Positions 25,171 through 34,153 of a stretch of DNA of 64,000 nt are shown here, piece after piece. Within the stretch, counting starts at the first letter, position 1, and each line of letters begins with the position of its first letter. Under the pieces are notes generated by a model, which did not search any database, was not told the origin of the DNA, and saw only the letters and a list, made by a program, of their open reading frames with translations. A program made the translations under genes and the position numbers. The stretch is taken from positions 124,001 to 188,000 of the forward strand of contig NZ_RJJD01000021.1 in the NCBI RefSeq assembly GCF_003721515.1, given 5' to 3'. Source of the DNA: Rufibacter latericius. GTDB taxonomy: Bacteria; Bacteroidota; Bacteroidia; Cytophagales; Hymenobacteraceae.

Positions 25171-27501
25171 ATGGAACCTGCGGTAAAACTTCTGATTGTA
25201 GACGATGATGAGGTAGACCGGATGATCATTAAGCGATCTCTGCGAACCGCCAAAGTAGAAGCCACTATCACCAACGCCGCTCTGGGCAGCGAAGCGCTGG
25301 ACGCAGTAAGCCAGCAAACCTTCGACTTTATCTTCATTGATTTCATGCTGCCCGACATGAACGGCCTGGAGGTTCTGCAGAAGATCAGGGAGAAAGGCAT
25401 CACCACCCCGGTGCAGATCGTTACCTCCCAAGGAGATGAGCGCATTGCGGTAGAAGCCATTAAAACTGGGGCCTCAGACTATTTGCCTAAAACCCTGCTC
25501 ACCCCAGAAGGCATTTCCCAGAGCATCAGAACGGCCATCCGGTTGCACAAGATTGAGCAGGAGCGGCTTCAAACCCAGGAACAGCTCGCCAAAACCCAGA
25601 AACAACTGGATACCGTCATCAACGGCGCGCCCCTTATTTTGTGGGCCACCGACCAGGACGGTATCTTCACCATGGCCCGGGGCAAAGGCCTTCCGCTCAT
25701 TGGCAAGTCCGAAGGCCAGTCCGTTGGGAAATCCGTCTTCGAGGTGTATGCAGACTACCCTATTATTTCGAAATGCGTACGCCGCACCTTAAACGGGAAC
25801 CGGTCTACCTGTACCATCAACATCCGCGGCGTCTGGTTCGATTGCCTTTTTCTTCCCCTGCGCAACACGGCCAACGAAGTAAACGGCATCATTGGGGTTT
25901 GCTACAACATCACCGAGCGCATAATGATTGAAGAGGAACTGAAAAGGGCAAAGGACGAAGCTTTGAGCATGGCCCGGGTAAAAGAGCAGTTCCTGGCCAA
26001 CATGAGTCACGAGATAAGAACGCCCATGAACGGAATTCTTGGATTAAGCGAAGTTTTGGCAAAAACCCCCTTAAACGAAAGCCAGAAAGAATACCTGCAA
26101 GGCATCCACGCCTCGGCTAACAACCTGATGGTGATCATCAATGACCTGCTTGATTTTTCCAAAATAGAAGCCGGCAAAATCACCTTTGAGCACATTCCCT
26201 TCGATCTGAAGCAAACCGTTAAGCAACTGCTGGATATTCTGGAGATCAGGGCCATAGAGCGCCACAATTCCTTGAAACTTCTCTTTGACCAGGACATTCC
26301 ACCCATGGTGCAGGGCGATCCTTTCCGGCTCAGCCAGATTCTGAACAACCTGATAGGCAACGCCCTTAAGTTCACAGAAAATGGATCGGTTCGGTTGAAT
26401 GTGGAGGTGGTTGGCCAGGAAGAAGACCAATTGCAGTTGGAATTCACCGTGAAAGACACCGGCATTGGTATTCCGAAGGAAAAGCTGGAGACCATCTTCG
26501 AGAAATTCACCCAGGGCAGCAACGACACTACCCGCAAATTCGGGGGTACCGGTCTGGGCTTGTCCATCGCCAAAGAGCTGATTGAGTCACAGGGCGGACA
26601 CATCACAGTAGAAAGCGAACTCAACGTGGGCAGCACCTTCCGTTTTGTGCTTCCTTTCCGGAAAGCAGACGAAAAACCCCACTTGTCCGGGAAAACAGTC
26701 AGTCCGGATGCCGCTGATTTAAAGTTGCTGCAAAACGCCAGGATCTTACTGGCCGAGGACAATTCCGTGAACCAGATGCTGGTGACCAAGATCCTGAAGG
26801 ACCACAGAGTCCGGGTATCGGTGGTGAACAACGGTCGCGAAGCCCTGGACCTGTTGGCCGAGCAACCTTTTGACCTGCTGCTCATGGACATGCAAATGCC
26901 CGAAATGGACGGTTACGAGGCCATGCAATACATCAGGCACCAAATGCCGGAATTCCAGCAAATTCCCATCATCGCGCTGACCGCGCATGCCACGCAGGGC
27001 GAGTTTGAAAAGTGCCTGGGTGCCGGAGCCAACTCCTACGTGTCCAAGCCTTTCAAAGCAGAAAAGCTTCTGCAGGAGATCTCCATTTTGCTCCAATCTA
27101 AAGAAGACGAAAAAACCATCCCTGAAGCTTCTGATCCGGAGGAAGTGCAGATTGACCTCGCCTATCTGGAGAACTTCGCCAATGGGAATAGGGAATTCAT
27201 GCGGGACATTCTACAGTTATTCATCACTCAAACCCCGCGTTTGGTAAAAGACCTGACCAAAGCCGTCTCTCTTTCCAACTGGCTTGAAACCAGAACCCTG
27301 GCCCATAAAATCAAACCATCCATCGCATTAGTGGGCATCCAGCAGTTGGAGGAGTTGAATGACACCATTGAGCAATCTGCGTTGAACCTTACCCACACCG
27401 AGCAATTACCTGAACTGGCCCGTCAACTGGAGGACTTGGTGAACCGGTCCATTGTTCAATTAAATATAGAACTGGAAAACCTGCAGGGAAAACTGGTGTA
27501 A
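25171..27501 (+). CDS. Hybrid sensor kinase: REC-PAS-HisKA-HATPase-REC-Hpt
   Basis: A 776-residue soluble phosphorelay protein. Domains in order: N-terminal receiver (about 5-125, Asp57 in FIFIDFMLPDMNG), coiled linker, PAS domain (about 140-255, ending VCYNITERI), HisKA (His280 in NMSHEIRTPMNGILGL), HATPase (about 385-500, NLIGNALKF, DTGIGIP, GTGLGLSIAKEL), second receiver (about 525-650, Asp573 in LLLMDMQMPEMDGYEAM) and a C-terminal Hpt domain (His712 in TLAHKIKPS). It could take phosphate from the upstream kinases through the N-terminal receiver and pass it on through Hpt. No membrane span is present. It closes the five-gene cluster. Confidence 0.92.
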   Translation: MEPAVKLLIVDDDEVDRMIIKRSLRTAKVEATITNAALGSEALDAVSQQTFDFIFIDFMLPDMNGLEVLQKIREKGITTPVQIVTSQGDERIAVEAIKTGASDYLPKTLLTPEGISQSIRTAIRLHKIEQERLQTQEQLAKTQKQLDTVINGAPLILWATDQDGIFTMARGKGLPLIGKSEGQSVGKSVFEVYADYPIISKCVRRTLNGNRSTCTINIRGVWFDCLFLPLRNTANEVNGIIGVCYNITERIMIEEELKRAKDEALSMARVKEQFLANMSHEIRTPMNGILGLSEVLAKTPLNESQKEYLQGIHASANNLMVIINDLLDFSKIEAGKITFEHIPFDLKQTVKQLLDILEIRAIERHNSLKLLFDQDIPPMVQGDPFRLSQILNNLIGNALKFTENGSVRLNVEVVGQEEDQLQLEFTVKDTGIGIPKEKLETIFEKFTQGSNDTTRKFGGTGLGLSIAKELIESQGGHITVESELNVGSTFRFVLPFRKADEKPHLSGKTVSPDAADLKLLQNARILLAEDNSVNQMLVTKILKDHRVRVSVVNNGREALDLLAEQPFDLLLMDMQMPEMDGYEAMQYIRHQMPEFQQIPIIALTAHATQGEFEKCLGAGANSYVSKPFKAEKLLQEISILLQSKEDEKTIPEASDPEEVQIDLAYLENFANGNREFMRDILQLFITQTPRLVKDLTKAVSLSNWLETRTLAHKIKPSIALVGIQQLEELNDTIEQSALNLTHTEQLPELARQLEDLVNRSIVQLNIELENLQGKLV

Positions 27502-27511
27502 AGTATACTCT

Positions 27512-27548
27512 GGTTTCAGGCTTCTTTTCAGGAAAACGGCTCCAAAAC
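27512..27548. repeat. Interspersed palindrome, copy 7
   Basis: Good copy with core CTTTTCAGGAAAACGGC and a CCAAAAC outer arm, between the hybrid kinase stop and the DinB-like gene start 21 bp later. Confidence 0.65.
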
Positions 27549-27568
27549 GGCAACCTAAACTAACGGCT

Positions 27569-28090
27569 ATGAACACGCACCTTTTATCTTCGTTTGAACA
27601 GTTGGAGAAGCAGCGGGAGGAGTTTAGCCAATGGGTAGCGCAGGCCCCCGAAGCCGCGCAGCACCTAAAGCCCGCGGCAGACCAATGGTCGGCGGCGCAG
27701 TTGCTGTATCATTTGTCCAGGGTAGACCAGCAGGTGGTCCTGGGGCTGGAGAAAAGATTGGCCAGTGGTAAACCTTTAAGACCCCGAAGATTGGGAACGC
27801 AGATTAGGTCTTTTCTGCTCAACCTTTTCCTGAGTCTGCCCATCAAGTTCAAGGCTCCGGCTGCGGTGAGTGAAGTACCCGAGCAGGTGATAATCCCCGA
27901 GGTCATCCAGCATTGGAAACAGACCCGGGAAAAGCTCCAGGCCATCCTTTCCGGTTTCCCAGACCAGCACCTGAACAAAGAGGTCTTTTTCCACCCCAGG
28001 TCCGGAATGATCACCTTGCCCCAGACGCTGCGCTTCATGATAGAACACATCGAACATCATCGGAGACAGATGCGCCGACTTCTTTCTTAA
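27569..28090 (+). CDS. DinB-like four-helix protein
   Basis: A 173-residue protein of the DinB/YfiT-like superfamily. It is helical throughout, with the putative metal-ligand histidines in QLLYHLSRVDQQV (about residue 50) and FMIEHIEHHRRQMRRL near the C-terminus, plus the WSAAQLL motif preceding the first. Such proteins bind a divalent metal and some are thiol-dependent S-transferases; the particular reaction here is unknown. It follows a palindromic repeat and precedes the deaminase gene by a short gap that contains a promoter-like box, so it may be transcribed separately. Confidence 0.8.
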   Translation: MNTHLLSSFEQLEKQREEFSQWVAQAPEAAQHLKPAADQWSAAQLLYHLSRVDQQVVLGLEKRLASGKPLRPRRLGTQIRSFLLNLFLSLPIKFKAPAAVSEVPEQVIIPEVIQHWKQTREKLQAILSGFPDQHLNKEVFFHPRSGMITLPQTLRFMIEHIEHHRRQMRRLLS

Positions 28091-28102
28091 AACTCCTTTG
28101 TT

Positions 28103-28110
28103 ATCTTTGC
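28103..28110 (+). promoter_or_regulatory. Candidate promoter of the deaminase gene
   Basis: TATCTTTG matches the -7 consensus exactly and lies 53 nt before the ATG at 28164, just after the DinB-like gene. The -33 element is not clear. Confidence 0.45.
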
Positions 28111-28163
28111 AGCCCTTTTGCGGGAACTCCCCGTATGTACGGTATCTTAACTTCTGTTACCCC

Positions 28164-28649
28164 ATGGCTGATTCAACCTCGTCTAAAGAAAACTTCATGC
28201 GCGAAGCCATTCGGCTTTCCATCGATAAAATGAAAGAAGGAAAAGGCGGTCCGTTTGGGGCTGTGGTAGTGAAAGACGGAAAGATCATCGCCCGCGGCTT
28301 CAACAATGTCACCTCCAGCCTTGACCCCACCGCCCACGCCGAGGTAGACGCTATCCGGAAAGCCTGCCAAGCCTTGGGCACCTTCCAACTCACCGGTTGC
28401 GAACTTTACACCAGCTGCGAGCCCTGCCCCATGTGTTTAGGCGCCATTTACTGGGCCCGCCCCGACAAAGTGTACTACGGCAACACGAAAGCAGATGCCG
28501 CCGCCATTGGCTTCGACGATGCCTTCATCTACGAAGAACTGGAACTACCCCTCCACTCCCGCTCCCTTTCCATGGAACAACTCCTGCACGACGAGGCCTT
28601 AGAGGGATTCAAAGAATGGGAAAAGCACGAAGGCCGGACGGATTATTGA
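28164..28649 (+). CDS. Guanine deaminase / nucleoside deaminase
   Basis: A 161-residue zinc-dependent deaminase of the CDA/TadA fold. The zinc site and proton-shuttle glutamate are in PTAHAEVDAI, the two cysteine ligands in CEPCPMCLGAIYWA. The GGPFGAVVVKDGKII opening, the YYGNTKADAAAIGFDD segment and the aromatic C-terminus are typical of GuaD-type guanine deaminases, which convert guanine to xanthine. ATG 28164 is chosen because upstream in-frame sequence holds the promoter box. TadA (tRNA adenosine deaminase) is a less likely alternative because the C-terminal pattern fits GuaD. Confidence 0.87.
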   Translation: MADSTSSKENFMREAIRLSIDKMKEGKGGPFGAVVVKDGKIIARGFNNVTSSLDPTAHAEVDAIRKACQALGTFQLTGCELYTSCEPCPMCLGAIYWARPDKVYYGNTKADAAAIGFDDAFIYEELELPLHSRSLSMEQLLHDEALEGFKEWEKHEGRTDY

Positions 28650-28673
28650 TTGTTAATTGCTGATTGTTAATTG
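28648..28673 (+). repeat. Short tandem repeat GATTGTTAATTG
   Basis: Two exact copies of the 12-mer GATTGTTAATTG (28648-28659 and 28662-28673), overlapping the stop codon of the deaminase gene. A+T-rich and non-coding. Confidence 0.7.
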
Positions 28674-28816
28674 TCTTGTTGCATTCAAGAAGGGAAAATA
28701 GGGCATGCGCAGGTTTGTACTTCTCGGCTTTGAAGCTAGGAAATCCCCTGAATCCCTTAATGGAGTAAAGCGAAGAGAGAATGTTGAACTGAAATCCATC
28801 ACCTGAGGAATTCCCA

Positions 28817-28852
28817 GTTTTTAACCCGGTTTTCAGAAACCAGCCTTAAAAC
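28817..28852. repeat. Interspersed palindrome, copy 8
   Basis: Good copy with core GGTTTTCAGAAACCAGCC and outer arms GTTTTTAA / TTAAAAC, 74 bp upstream of the OBAP lipoprotein gene. Confidence 0.65.
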
Positions 28853-28925
28853 CAAATCAGCGCTCCTTTCTTAGCCATAAGGGAACTTCCTCCGTAGTTA
28901 AAAGCTCATCCCACGCTTTAATCCT

Positions 28926-29684
28926 ATGGAAAGAAACCTCTATCCCCTTCTTGGCTGCTTTGCCCTTCTTTTGATATCCAGCTGCGGCGGAAACAACACC
29001 GATTCAAATGTGAAAGCTCCCGGCGGGGAAAAGACTGCTAAAACCAAAGTACTGGAGGCCGGGGCCGATGTGCTCCAAAAGAAAACGCCGCTCTCCAAAA
29101 TTGACGCGTATCTCAACGGTTTCCACTTCTACAACGGGAACCTGCAAGGCCAGATGGAGGCGCACCACTACGTGACGCAACTCAACGAAGACCTGCACCA
29201 AGCGGTGATGTATGACGGAAACGGGCCAAACGCCAAGCTCATGGGCGTGGAATACATCATCTCGGAACGCCTGTTCAAAAAGCTGCCGCTGGAGGAACGC
29301 AAACTCTGGCACAGCCACCACTACGAGGTTAAATCCGGCGAACTGATTGCCCCCGGCATTCCAGACGTGGCCGAACATGAACTCATGGAGAAACTGGTAA
29401 GCACCTACGGCAAGATCATCCATACCTGGCACACTGACCGGGACTCGGAACTTCCTTACGGCAGTCCTATGGTCATGATGGGCTTCACCAAAGACGGGCA
29501 ACTGAAGCAAGAGTTGGTAGCCGACCGGGATAAACGCTTCGGGGTGTCTATGATGGAAAAACGCAAACAACGCGAAGATATACCCATGCCCAAGGTAGTG
29601 GAAGGCGCCAATGCTTGGGAGAAAGGAGAGGTAAGGCAACTCCAGATCACAGACAATTACGAGGCTCCCGAGCACCAGCACTAG
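28926..29684 (+). CDS. OBAP family (DUF1264) lipoprotein
   Basis: A 252-residue protein with a lipobox signal peptide (ISSCGG, Cys near residue 20). The mature part matches the family known from plant oil-body-associated proteins and fungi: FHFYNGNLQGQMEAHHY, AKLMGVEYIISERLFKKL, ERKLWHSHHYEVKSGEL, the histidine-bearing YGKIIHTWHTDRD, and LPYGSPMVMM. The spaced histidines suggest a metal or ligand site, though the biochemical role of the family is not established. Its export as a lipoprotein contrasts with the cytosolic or lipid-droplet location of the plant proteins. It appears monocistronic. Confidence 0.85.
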   Translation: MERNLYPLLGCFALLLISSCGGNNTDSNVKAPGGEKTAKTKVLEAGADVLQKKTPLSKIDAYLNGFHFYNGNLQGQMEAHHYVTQLNEDLHQAVMYDGNGPNAKLMGVEYIISERLFKKLPLEERKLWHSHHYEVKSGELIAPGIPDVAEHELMEKLVSTYGKIIHTWHTDRDSELPYGSPMVMMGFTKDGQLKQELVADRDKRFGVSMMEKRKQREDIPMPKVVEGANAWEKGEVRQLQITDNYEAPEHQH

Positions 29685-29720
29685 ATTTCAGGACTGTTTT
29701 CAGGATAAGCGGCCTAAAAC
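29684..29720. repeat. Interspersed palindrome, copy 9
   Basis: Core TGTTTTCAGGATAAGCGG with CCTAAAAC outer arm, between the convergent OBAP and GH8 genes and touching the last base of the former. Confidence 0.6.
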
Positions 29721-29726
29721 AGAAAC

Positions 29727-31073
29727 TTAGCGAGGATAATAGATCTTAAACTGGCCGCTGCAGTGCAGGAAACTCATCAGGTACAATAAGCCACCATAAT
29801 AACGGTCACCCACCGTATGGGGCACGGGCAGATTCCAAAGGGCCTCCGTGAAATCCTTGGCCAGTGGGTGGCTAGCGGCCAGGCTCGCCACGGCGTTGGT
29901 AGCCACCAATCCCGCTGGCGGGCCGGGGCTTACCTTTTGACCGTCAAGAGAGTAAATGCTCCCGTAGGAAGAAAGTCCCTGCGAGGCGAAGAACGCCTGG
30001 ATCTTGTTGCTGAGTTGGACCTCCCGTGGATCTTTTTGCCACCAGGCCCAATCCACGCTCCAGTTCATGGCCGTGCGCCAGGAGTCATAGGCGAACCGAT
30101 GGGAGTTAGGGTTGAACGGCGTGGTCACCGGTGATCCATCGAAATGAGCGTAATCTGGGGCTAAACCGGTTACCGGGTGCGTGGTCTTCTGGAAGAAGTC
30201 CCGGCTAACCTGGGCAGCGTCTTTCCAGAACTCACGGTCAGGTTCAGGTCCCCAAAGTGCCCACAAATCATAGAAGGCCGGCAAATGGTAAGACGGATCG
30301 GTGAATTTTCGGCCCTGATTGGTGGGCACGAACAGAATCATTTTCATCTCTTCGTTTACCATGCTCCCAGAAGTCTGGGTTCCAAACTGTGTAGTGCCCG
30401 TTCTTTCAGGGTTGTGCCGGATGGCAAAAAGAATCTTATCGGCCCAGGATTTGTAATTGTAGAATCCTTCCCCATTGCCCCATCGGCCCGAGGCAAAATA
30501 GAGCGCCATCGCAAAATACTCTTCCCCGTCCGGGGCGGGTCCTTCCGAGTTCTTGGTTCCGTCAGGCTTCACTGACCAGGCAAAATATCCTTCTGAGGGA
30601 TGCCCAGGCTCATCAAGGTACATGTGGGTGAGCGCGTAGTTCCAGAGAGCGTCGAACTCGGCTTTTTGGTTCATCTGGACGGCAATCATCATTCCGTAAG
30701 ACATGCCTTCGCTGCGCACATCTTTGTTGTACACGTCATAGATGTACGCCATGGGACCATGGTCATTTGTCCCGGCCTGAAAATAGATGGCTTGCGTAGC
30801 AGAGTCTCCCCTGAACAACTGCTCATAGGCCAGATTGATCTTCTCCTTTATCGCCTCAGCGGAATGCCCGTTTTCCTTGAAAAGGTTTCGGTACTTCTTG
30901 GTAGTAAAAGCTCCTTTCTCTGGTCCAGATTCGGTTTTTTGGACTCCTTCAGAAGAAGTGCTTCCCTGGGGAAAACATGAACACAAGCATACACAACAGA
31001 TCACCGCTACAGCCTTCCATTTGAAAACCCTTTTTATAGCCAATTTGGAGAGGAATGTGCGTTTGGTCTTCAT
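29727..31073 (-). CDS. GH8 reducing-end xylose-releasing exo-oligoxylanase-like lipoprotein
   Basis: A 448-residue glycoside hydrolase family 8 protein. The N-terminus is basic then hydrophobic with a lipobox-like CLCSC (Cys33). The catalytic acid should be Glu122 in VRSEGMSYGMMIAVQMN; further GH8 landmarks are GYFAWSVKPDGTKN, GPAPDGEEYFAMALYFASGRWGNGEG and RFAYDSWRTAMNWSVDWAWW. The PAPDGEEYFA block fits the Rex subgroup, which removes xylose from the reducing end of xylo-oligosaccharides, better than endoglucanases of cellulose-synthesis operons. No bcs genes are nearby. It is probably on the periplasmic side or surface. Confidence 0.88.
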   Translation of the reverse strand: MKTKRTFLSKLAIKRVFKWKAVAVICCVCLCSCFPQGSTSSEGVQKTESGPEKGAFTTKKYRNLFKENGHSAEAIKEKINLAYEQLFRGDSATQAIYFQAGTNDHGPMAYIYDVYNKDVRSEGMSYGMMIAVQMNQKAEFDALWNYALTHMYLDEPGHPSEGYFAWSVKPDGTKNSEGPAPDGEEYFAMALYFASGRWGNGEGFYNYKSWADKILFAIRHNPERTGTTQFGTQTSGSMVNEEMKMILFVPTNQGRKFTDPSYHLPAFYDLWALWGPEPDREFWKDAAQVSRDFFQKTTHPVTGLAPDYAHFDGSPVTTPFNPNSHRFAYDSWRTAMNWSVDWAWWQKDPREVQLSNKIQAFFASQGLSSYGSIYSLDGQKVSPGPPAGLVATNAVASLAASHPLAKDFTEALWNLPVPHTVGDRYYGGLLYLMSFLHCSGQFKIYYPR

Positions 31074-31190
31074 GTTGTTTCAGGAATAGAGATTTAAATT
31101 TTAAAGTAGCCGAAAGTTAAGCGTACGGGAAAAAGGCTCTAGAGCAATATCGTTTTTATTCTGATTTTCTAAAAACTGACCAAAAACAGA

Positions 31191-31220
31191 AAGGCCTGTA
31201 CTCTTTGTAGTACAGGCCTT
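31191..31220 (-). terminator. Intrinsic terminator after ffh
   Basis: A perfect 12-bp stem AAGGCCTGTACT / AGTACAGGCCTT with a 6-nt loop, followed on the minus strand by TCTGTTTTT. It lies 43 bp past the ffh stop. Confidence 0.8.
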
Positions 31221-31263
31221 TTATGATTCTAAGCTTAATTATCTATTAGGCAATAAAGAGCTC

Positions 31264-32601
31264 TTAGCGGCGTCCCATCATGCTGCCCAACTTGGCAAGA
31301 CCGCCTTTGGTACCGGCCATCTTGTTCATGCTGCGCATCATTTTACGCATGTCGTTGAACTGCTTCATCAGGTTGTTCACCTGCTGAATGGTCGTTCCTG
31401 AACCTTTCGCGATACGGTTACGGCGACTGCCGCTGATCATATCCGGGTTCTGGCGCTCTTCTTTAGTCATGGATTTGATGATAGCCTCAATTGGTTTGAA
31501 GGCGCTTTCGTCAATCTCCACGTCTTTCAGCATTTTGCTCACACCCGGGATCATGCCTACCAAGTCTTTGATATCCCCCATCCGCTTGATCTGCTCCAAC
31601 TGAGACAGGAAGTCATCGAAGTTGAATTGGTTTTTACGGATGTTCTTGTTGATACGCTTGGCTTCGTCCTCGTCAAAGGTCTGTTGCGCGCGCTCCACTA
31701 GGGAGATCACGTCACCCATCCCCAAGATACGCTGGGCCATCCGGTCTGGATAGAACAGATCAAGGGCTTCCATTTTCTCACCGGTAGAAATAAACTTGAT
31801 TGGTTTCTCAACCACGGCTCTGATGGAAAGGGCGGCACCACCTCTTGAATCACCGTCTAACTTGGTCAACACCACGCCATCAAAGTTGATGCGCTCGTTG
31901 AAGGTTTTGGCGGTGTTCACGGCATCCTGACCAGTCATGGAGTCTACCACAAACAAGGTCTCAGTAGGCTTGATAGCCTCCTTGATGTTGTAGATCTCTT
32001 GCATCATGGCCTCATCCACGGCCAAACGACCAGCAGTGTCAATGATGACTACTTTCTTGCCGGTTCTCTTGGCATGTTCTACGGCGTTGCGGGCAATGGA
32101 AACCGGGTCTTTAGACTCGCGCTCAGCGTAGAACTCCACGCCTACTTGGTCGGCCAACACGTTCAGCTGGTCAATTGCGGCAGGGCGGTACACGTCACAG
32201 GCAGCCACCATCACGCCTTTTCCTTGTCTTTTCAGAAAACTGGCCAGTTTACCAGTGAAGGTGGTTTTACCGGAACCTTGCAGACCTGCAATCAGAACGA
32301 TGGCGGGAGAACCGTTAATGTTGATGTCTTTTTTCTCGCCACCCATCAACTCAGTGAGTTCTTCGTGCACGATTTTCACCATCAACTGGCCCGGAGAAAC
32401 CGCAATCAATACATCACGGCCCATGGCTTCGTCCTTGATCTTGTCGGTCACGGTTTTGGCCACCTTGTAGTTCACGTCGGCATCCACCAGGGCGCGGCGC
32501 ACTTCTTTGATGGTCTGGGCAACGTTGATCTCGGTGATGCTGCCCTGGCCTTTCAGGGTTTTAAAGGCGCGGTCAAGCTTGGTACTTAAATTCTCAAACA
32601 T
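31264..32601 (-). CDS. ffh: Signal recognition particle protein Ffh
   Basis: A 445-residue SRP54-type GTPase. It has the helical N domain (FENLSTKLDRAFKTLKGQG), the G domain with P-loop GLQGSGKTTFTGKLA, VAACDVYRPAAIDQL, DTAGRLAVDEAMM and TKLDGDSRGGAAL, and a C-terminal M domain from about residue 300 with GSGTTIQQVNNLMKQFNDMRKMM that binds SRP RNA and signal sequences. It directs nascent membrane proteins to FtsY at the inner membrane. The matching SRP RNA gene is found at about 47006-47107 in this window. The gene stands alone and has its own terminator. Confidence 0.97.
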   Translation of the reverse strand: MFENLSTKLDRAFKTLKGQGSITEINVAQTIKEVRRALVDADVNYKVAKTVTDKIKDEAMGRDVLIAVSPGQLMVKIVHEELTELMGGEKKDININGSPAIVLIAGLQGSGKTTFTGKLASFLKRQGKGVMVAACDVYRPAAIDQLNVLADQVGVEFYAERESKDPVSIARNAVEHAKRTGKKVVIIDTAGRLAVDEAMMQEIYNIKEAIKPTETLFVVDSMTGQDAVNTAKTFNERINFDGVVLTKLDGDSRGGAALSIRAVVEKPIKFISTGEKMEALDLFYPDRMAQRILGMGDVISLVERAQQTFDEDEAKRINKNIRKNQFNFDDFLSQLEQIKRMGDIKDLVGMIPGVSKMLKDVEIDESAFKPIEAIIKSMTKEERQNPDMISGSRRNRIAKGSGTTIQQVNNLMKQFNDMRKMMRSMNKMAGTKGGLAKLGSMMGRR

Positions 32602-32739
32602 GTGTGGTATATGACTGAGTTATATGAATCTCAATGAATGATAAAGACAAAAATAAGCAGAATTTGCGGAAGTTCACCATCTTTTAGCCAGAGGTACGTA
32701 TATTCGGACTTAACTATACAGTTGGCGGAAGTGAATTCT

Positions 32740-32775
32740 GTTTTGGTGCTGTTTGTCGTAAAACACCGCTGAAAC
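32740..32775. repeat. Interspersed palindrome, copy 10 (weak)
   Basis: GTTTTGGTGCTGTTTG followed by GTAAAACACCGCTGAAAC, a diverged copy between ffh and the divergent glycosyltransferase gene. Confidence 0.4.
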
Positions 32776-32822
32776 GGTTTCCGTTCGCTCCTTTTCATCT
32801 ATTACCTGAAGAACCAAAGCTT

Positions 32823-34142
32823 TTGAAATCATCTGGTGTACATACTTCCCGGCAGGCTTTACTAATTACCTATTATTGGCCCCCTTCGGGCGGAGCCGGA
32901 GTGCAGCGGTGCCTAAAATTTGTGAAGCATCTGCCCGAGTTTGGGGTGAAACCCACCGTGATTACCGTTGACGCCCAGAAAGCCTCTTACCCGGTGCTGG
33001 ACCAAACGCTCCTGAATGAGGTTCCGGCTGATGTGCGGGTGATCCGGACGGCAACGCTGGAGCCTTTTGAGTTCTACAAGAAAATCAGCGGTAAAAAAGA
33101 TATCCCATTCGGGGGCTTTGCCAATACCGGACAAGAAAGCTGGAAACAGAAGCTGTTCAAATTCCTGCGGGGCAACCTGTTCATCCCTGATCCGCGGGTG
33201 GGCTGGAACCGTTTCGCCTTTGCCGCCGCCCAGAAAGTGTTCAAGGAGCAGCAGATCAAAGCCATTGTCACCTCCAGTCCGCCCCACTCCACGCAGCTCA
33301 TCGGCCTGAAGCTGAAAAAGAAACTGGGCCTTCGCTGGATTGCCGACATGCGTGATCCCTGGACCGACATCTATTATTACCCAGACCTGAACCATACCGC
33401 CCTGGCCCAGAAGTTGGATGCCAAATACGAGCGCGAAGTGTTGGAACATGCCGATGCCGTGGTAGTGGTTTCGGAGGACATGAAGCGCCTGTTCCTGAAC
33501 AAATCCACCAGCATTGATCCGAAGAAGATACACGTGATCCCGAACGGCTATGACGAGGCTGATTTTGTGCATGATTCCACTCCTTCTTCTGAGGAATTCA
33601 TCATCACCTACACCGGCACGCTCACTGAGGCCTACAACGTGATTGGCTTTTTTCAGGCGCTTTGCGAGGTCATGACCCGAAACCCTCTTATGCGCTACCG
33701 ACTTCGGTTCGTGGGCAAGGTTTCGGCTGAAATAAAACGGCAGATTGAGGAGGCCGGCCTGCCACTGATTACAGAGTACATTGATTACGTGCCCCATGAG
33801 GAATCCATTAAGTACCTCATGGCCAGCACGGTCTTGTTTATGGCCATCCCCGATGTGCCCAACAACTTCGGGATTCTGACGGGTAAACTGTTTGAGTACC
33901 TGGCTTCTAACAAACCAATTATTTGCCTCGGTCCCATCCACGGCGACGTGGACAAGATTTTGGACGAATGCGGCGCCGGGCGAGTATTCCATTATTCGGG
34001 CTTCGACCTGATCGTGGATTACCTGATGCAACTAAGCAAAAGCTGGAAGGTAAACCACAACCTGGACCTGCCTTTCATCAATTATACACAGTACTCCCGC
34101 CGCTCGCTCACTGAGCAACTAGCCAAGCTGATTGGGGACTAA
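32823..34142 (+). CDS. Glycosyltransferase family 4-like, TTG start
   Basis: A 439-residue GT-B glycosyltransferase. Its N-terminal domain has ALLITYYWPPSGGAGVQRCLKF and LRWIADMRDPWTD; the second domain starts near residue 260 (FIITYTGTLTEAYNV) and includes TGKLFEYLASNKPIICLG. The start is read as TTG at 32823; no ATG lies before the conserved N-terminus. It opens the second polysaccharide region, with a deacetylase 82 bp downstream. A perfect palindrome lies just after its stop. Donor and acceptor are unknown. Confidence 0.82.
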   Translation: MKSSGVHTSRQALLITYYWPPSGGAGVQRCLKFVKHLPEFGVKPTVITVDAQKASYPVLDQTLLNEVPADVRVIRTATLEPFEFYKKISGKKDIPFGGFANTGQESWKQKLFKFLRGNLFIPDPRVGWNRFAFAAAQKVFKEQQIKAIVTSSPPHSTQLIGLKLKKKLGLRWIADMRDPWTDIYYYPDLNHTALAQKLDAKYEREVLEHADAVVVVSEDMKRLFLNKSTSIDPKKIHVIPNGYDEADFVHDSTPSSEEFIITYTGTLTEAYNVIGFFQALCEVMTRNPLMRYRLRFVGKVSAEIKRQIEEAGLPLITEYIDYVPHEESIKYLMASTVLFMAIPDVPNNFGILTGKLFEYLASNKPIICLGPIHGDVDKILDECGAGRVFHYSGFDLIVDYLMQLSKSWKVNHNLDLPFINYTQYSRRSLTEQLAKLIGD

Positions 34143-34153
34143 GTAGCCTTCCC

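Noticed and set aside
32913-34031. A 372-codon open frame on the minus strand opposite the glycosyltransferase gene
   Set aside because: The plus-strand frame shows clear GT4 motifs; the antisense frame has low-complexity, histidine-rich sequence with no domain and no start signals, as expected for a shadow in high third-position-GC DNA.
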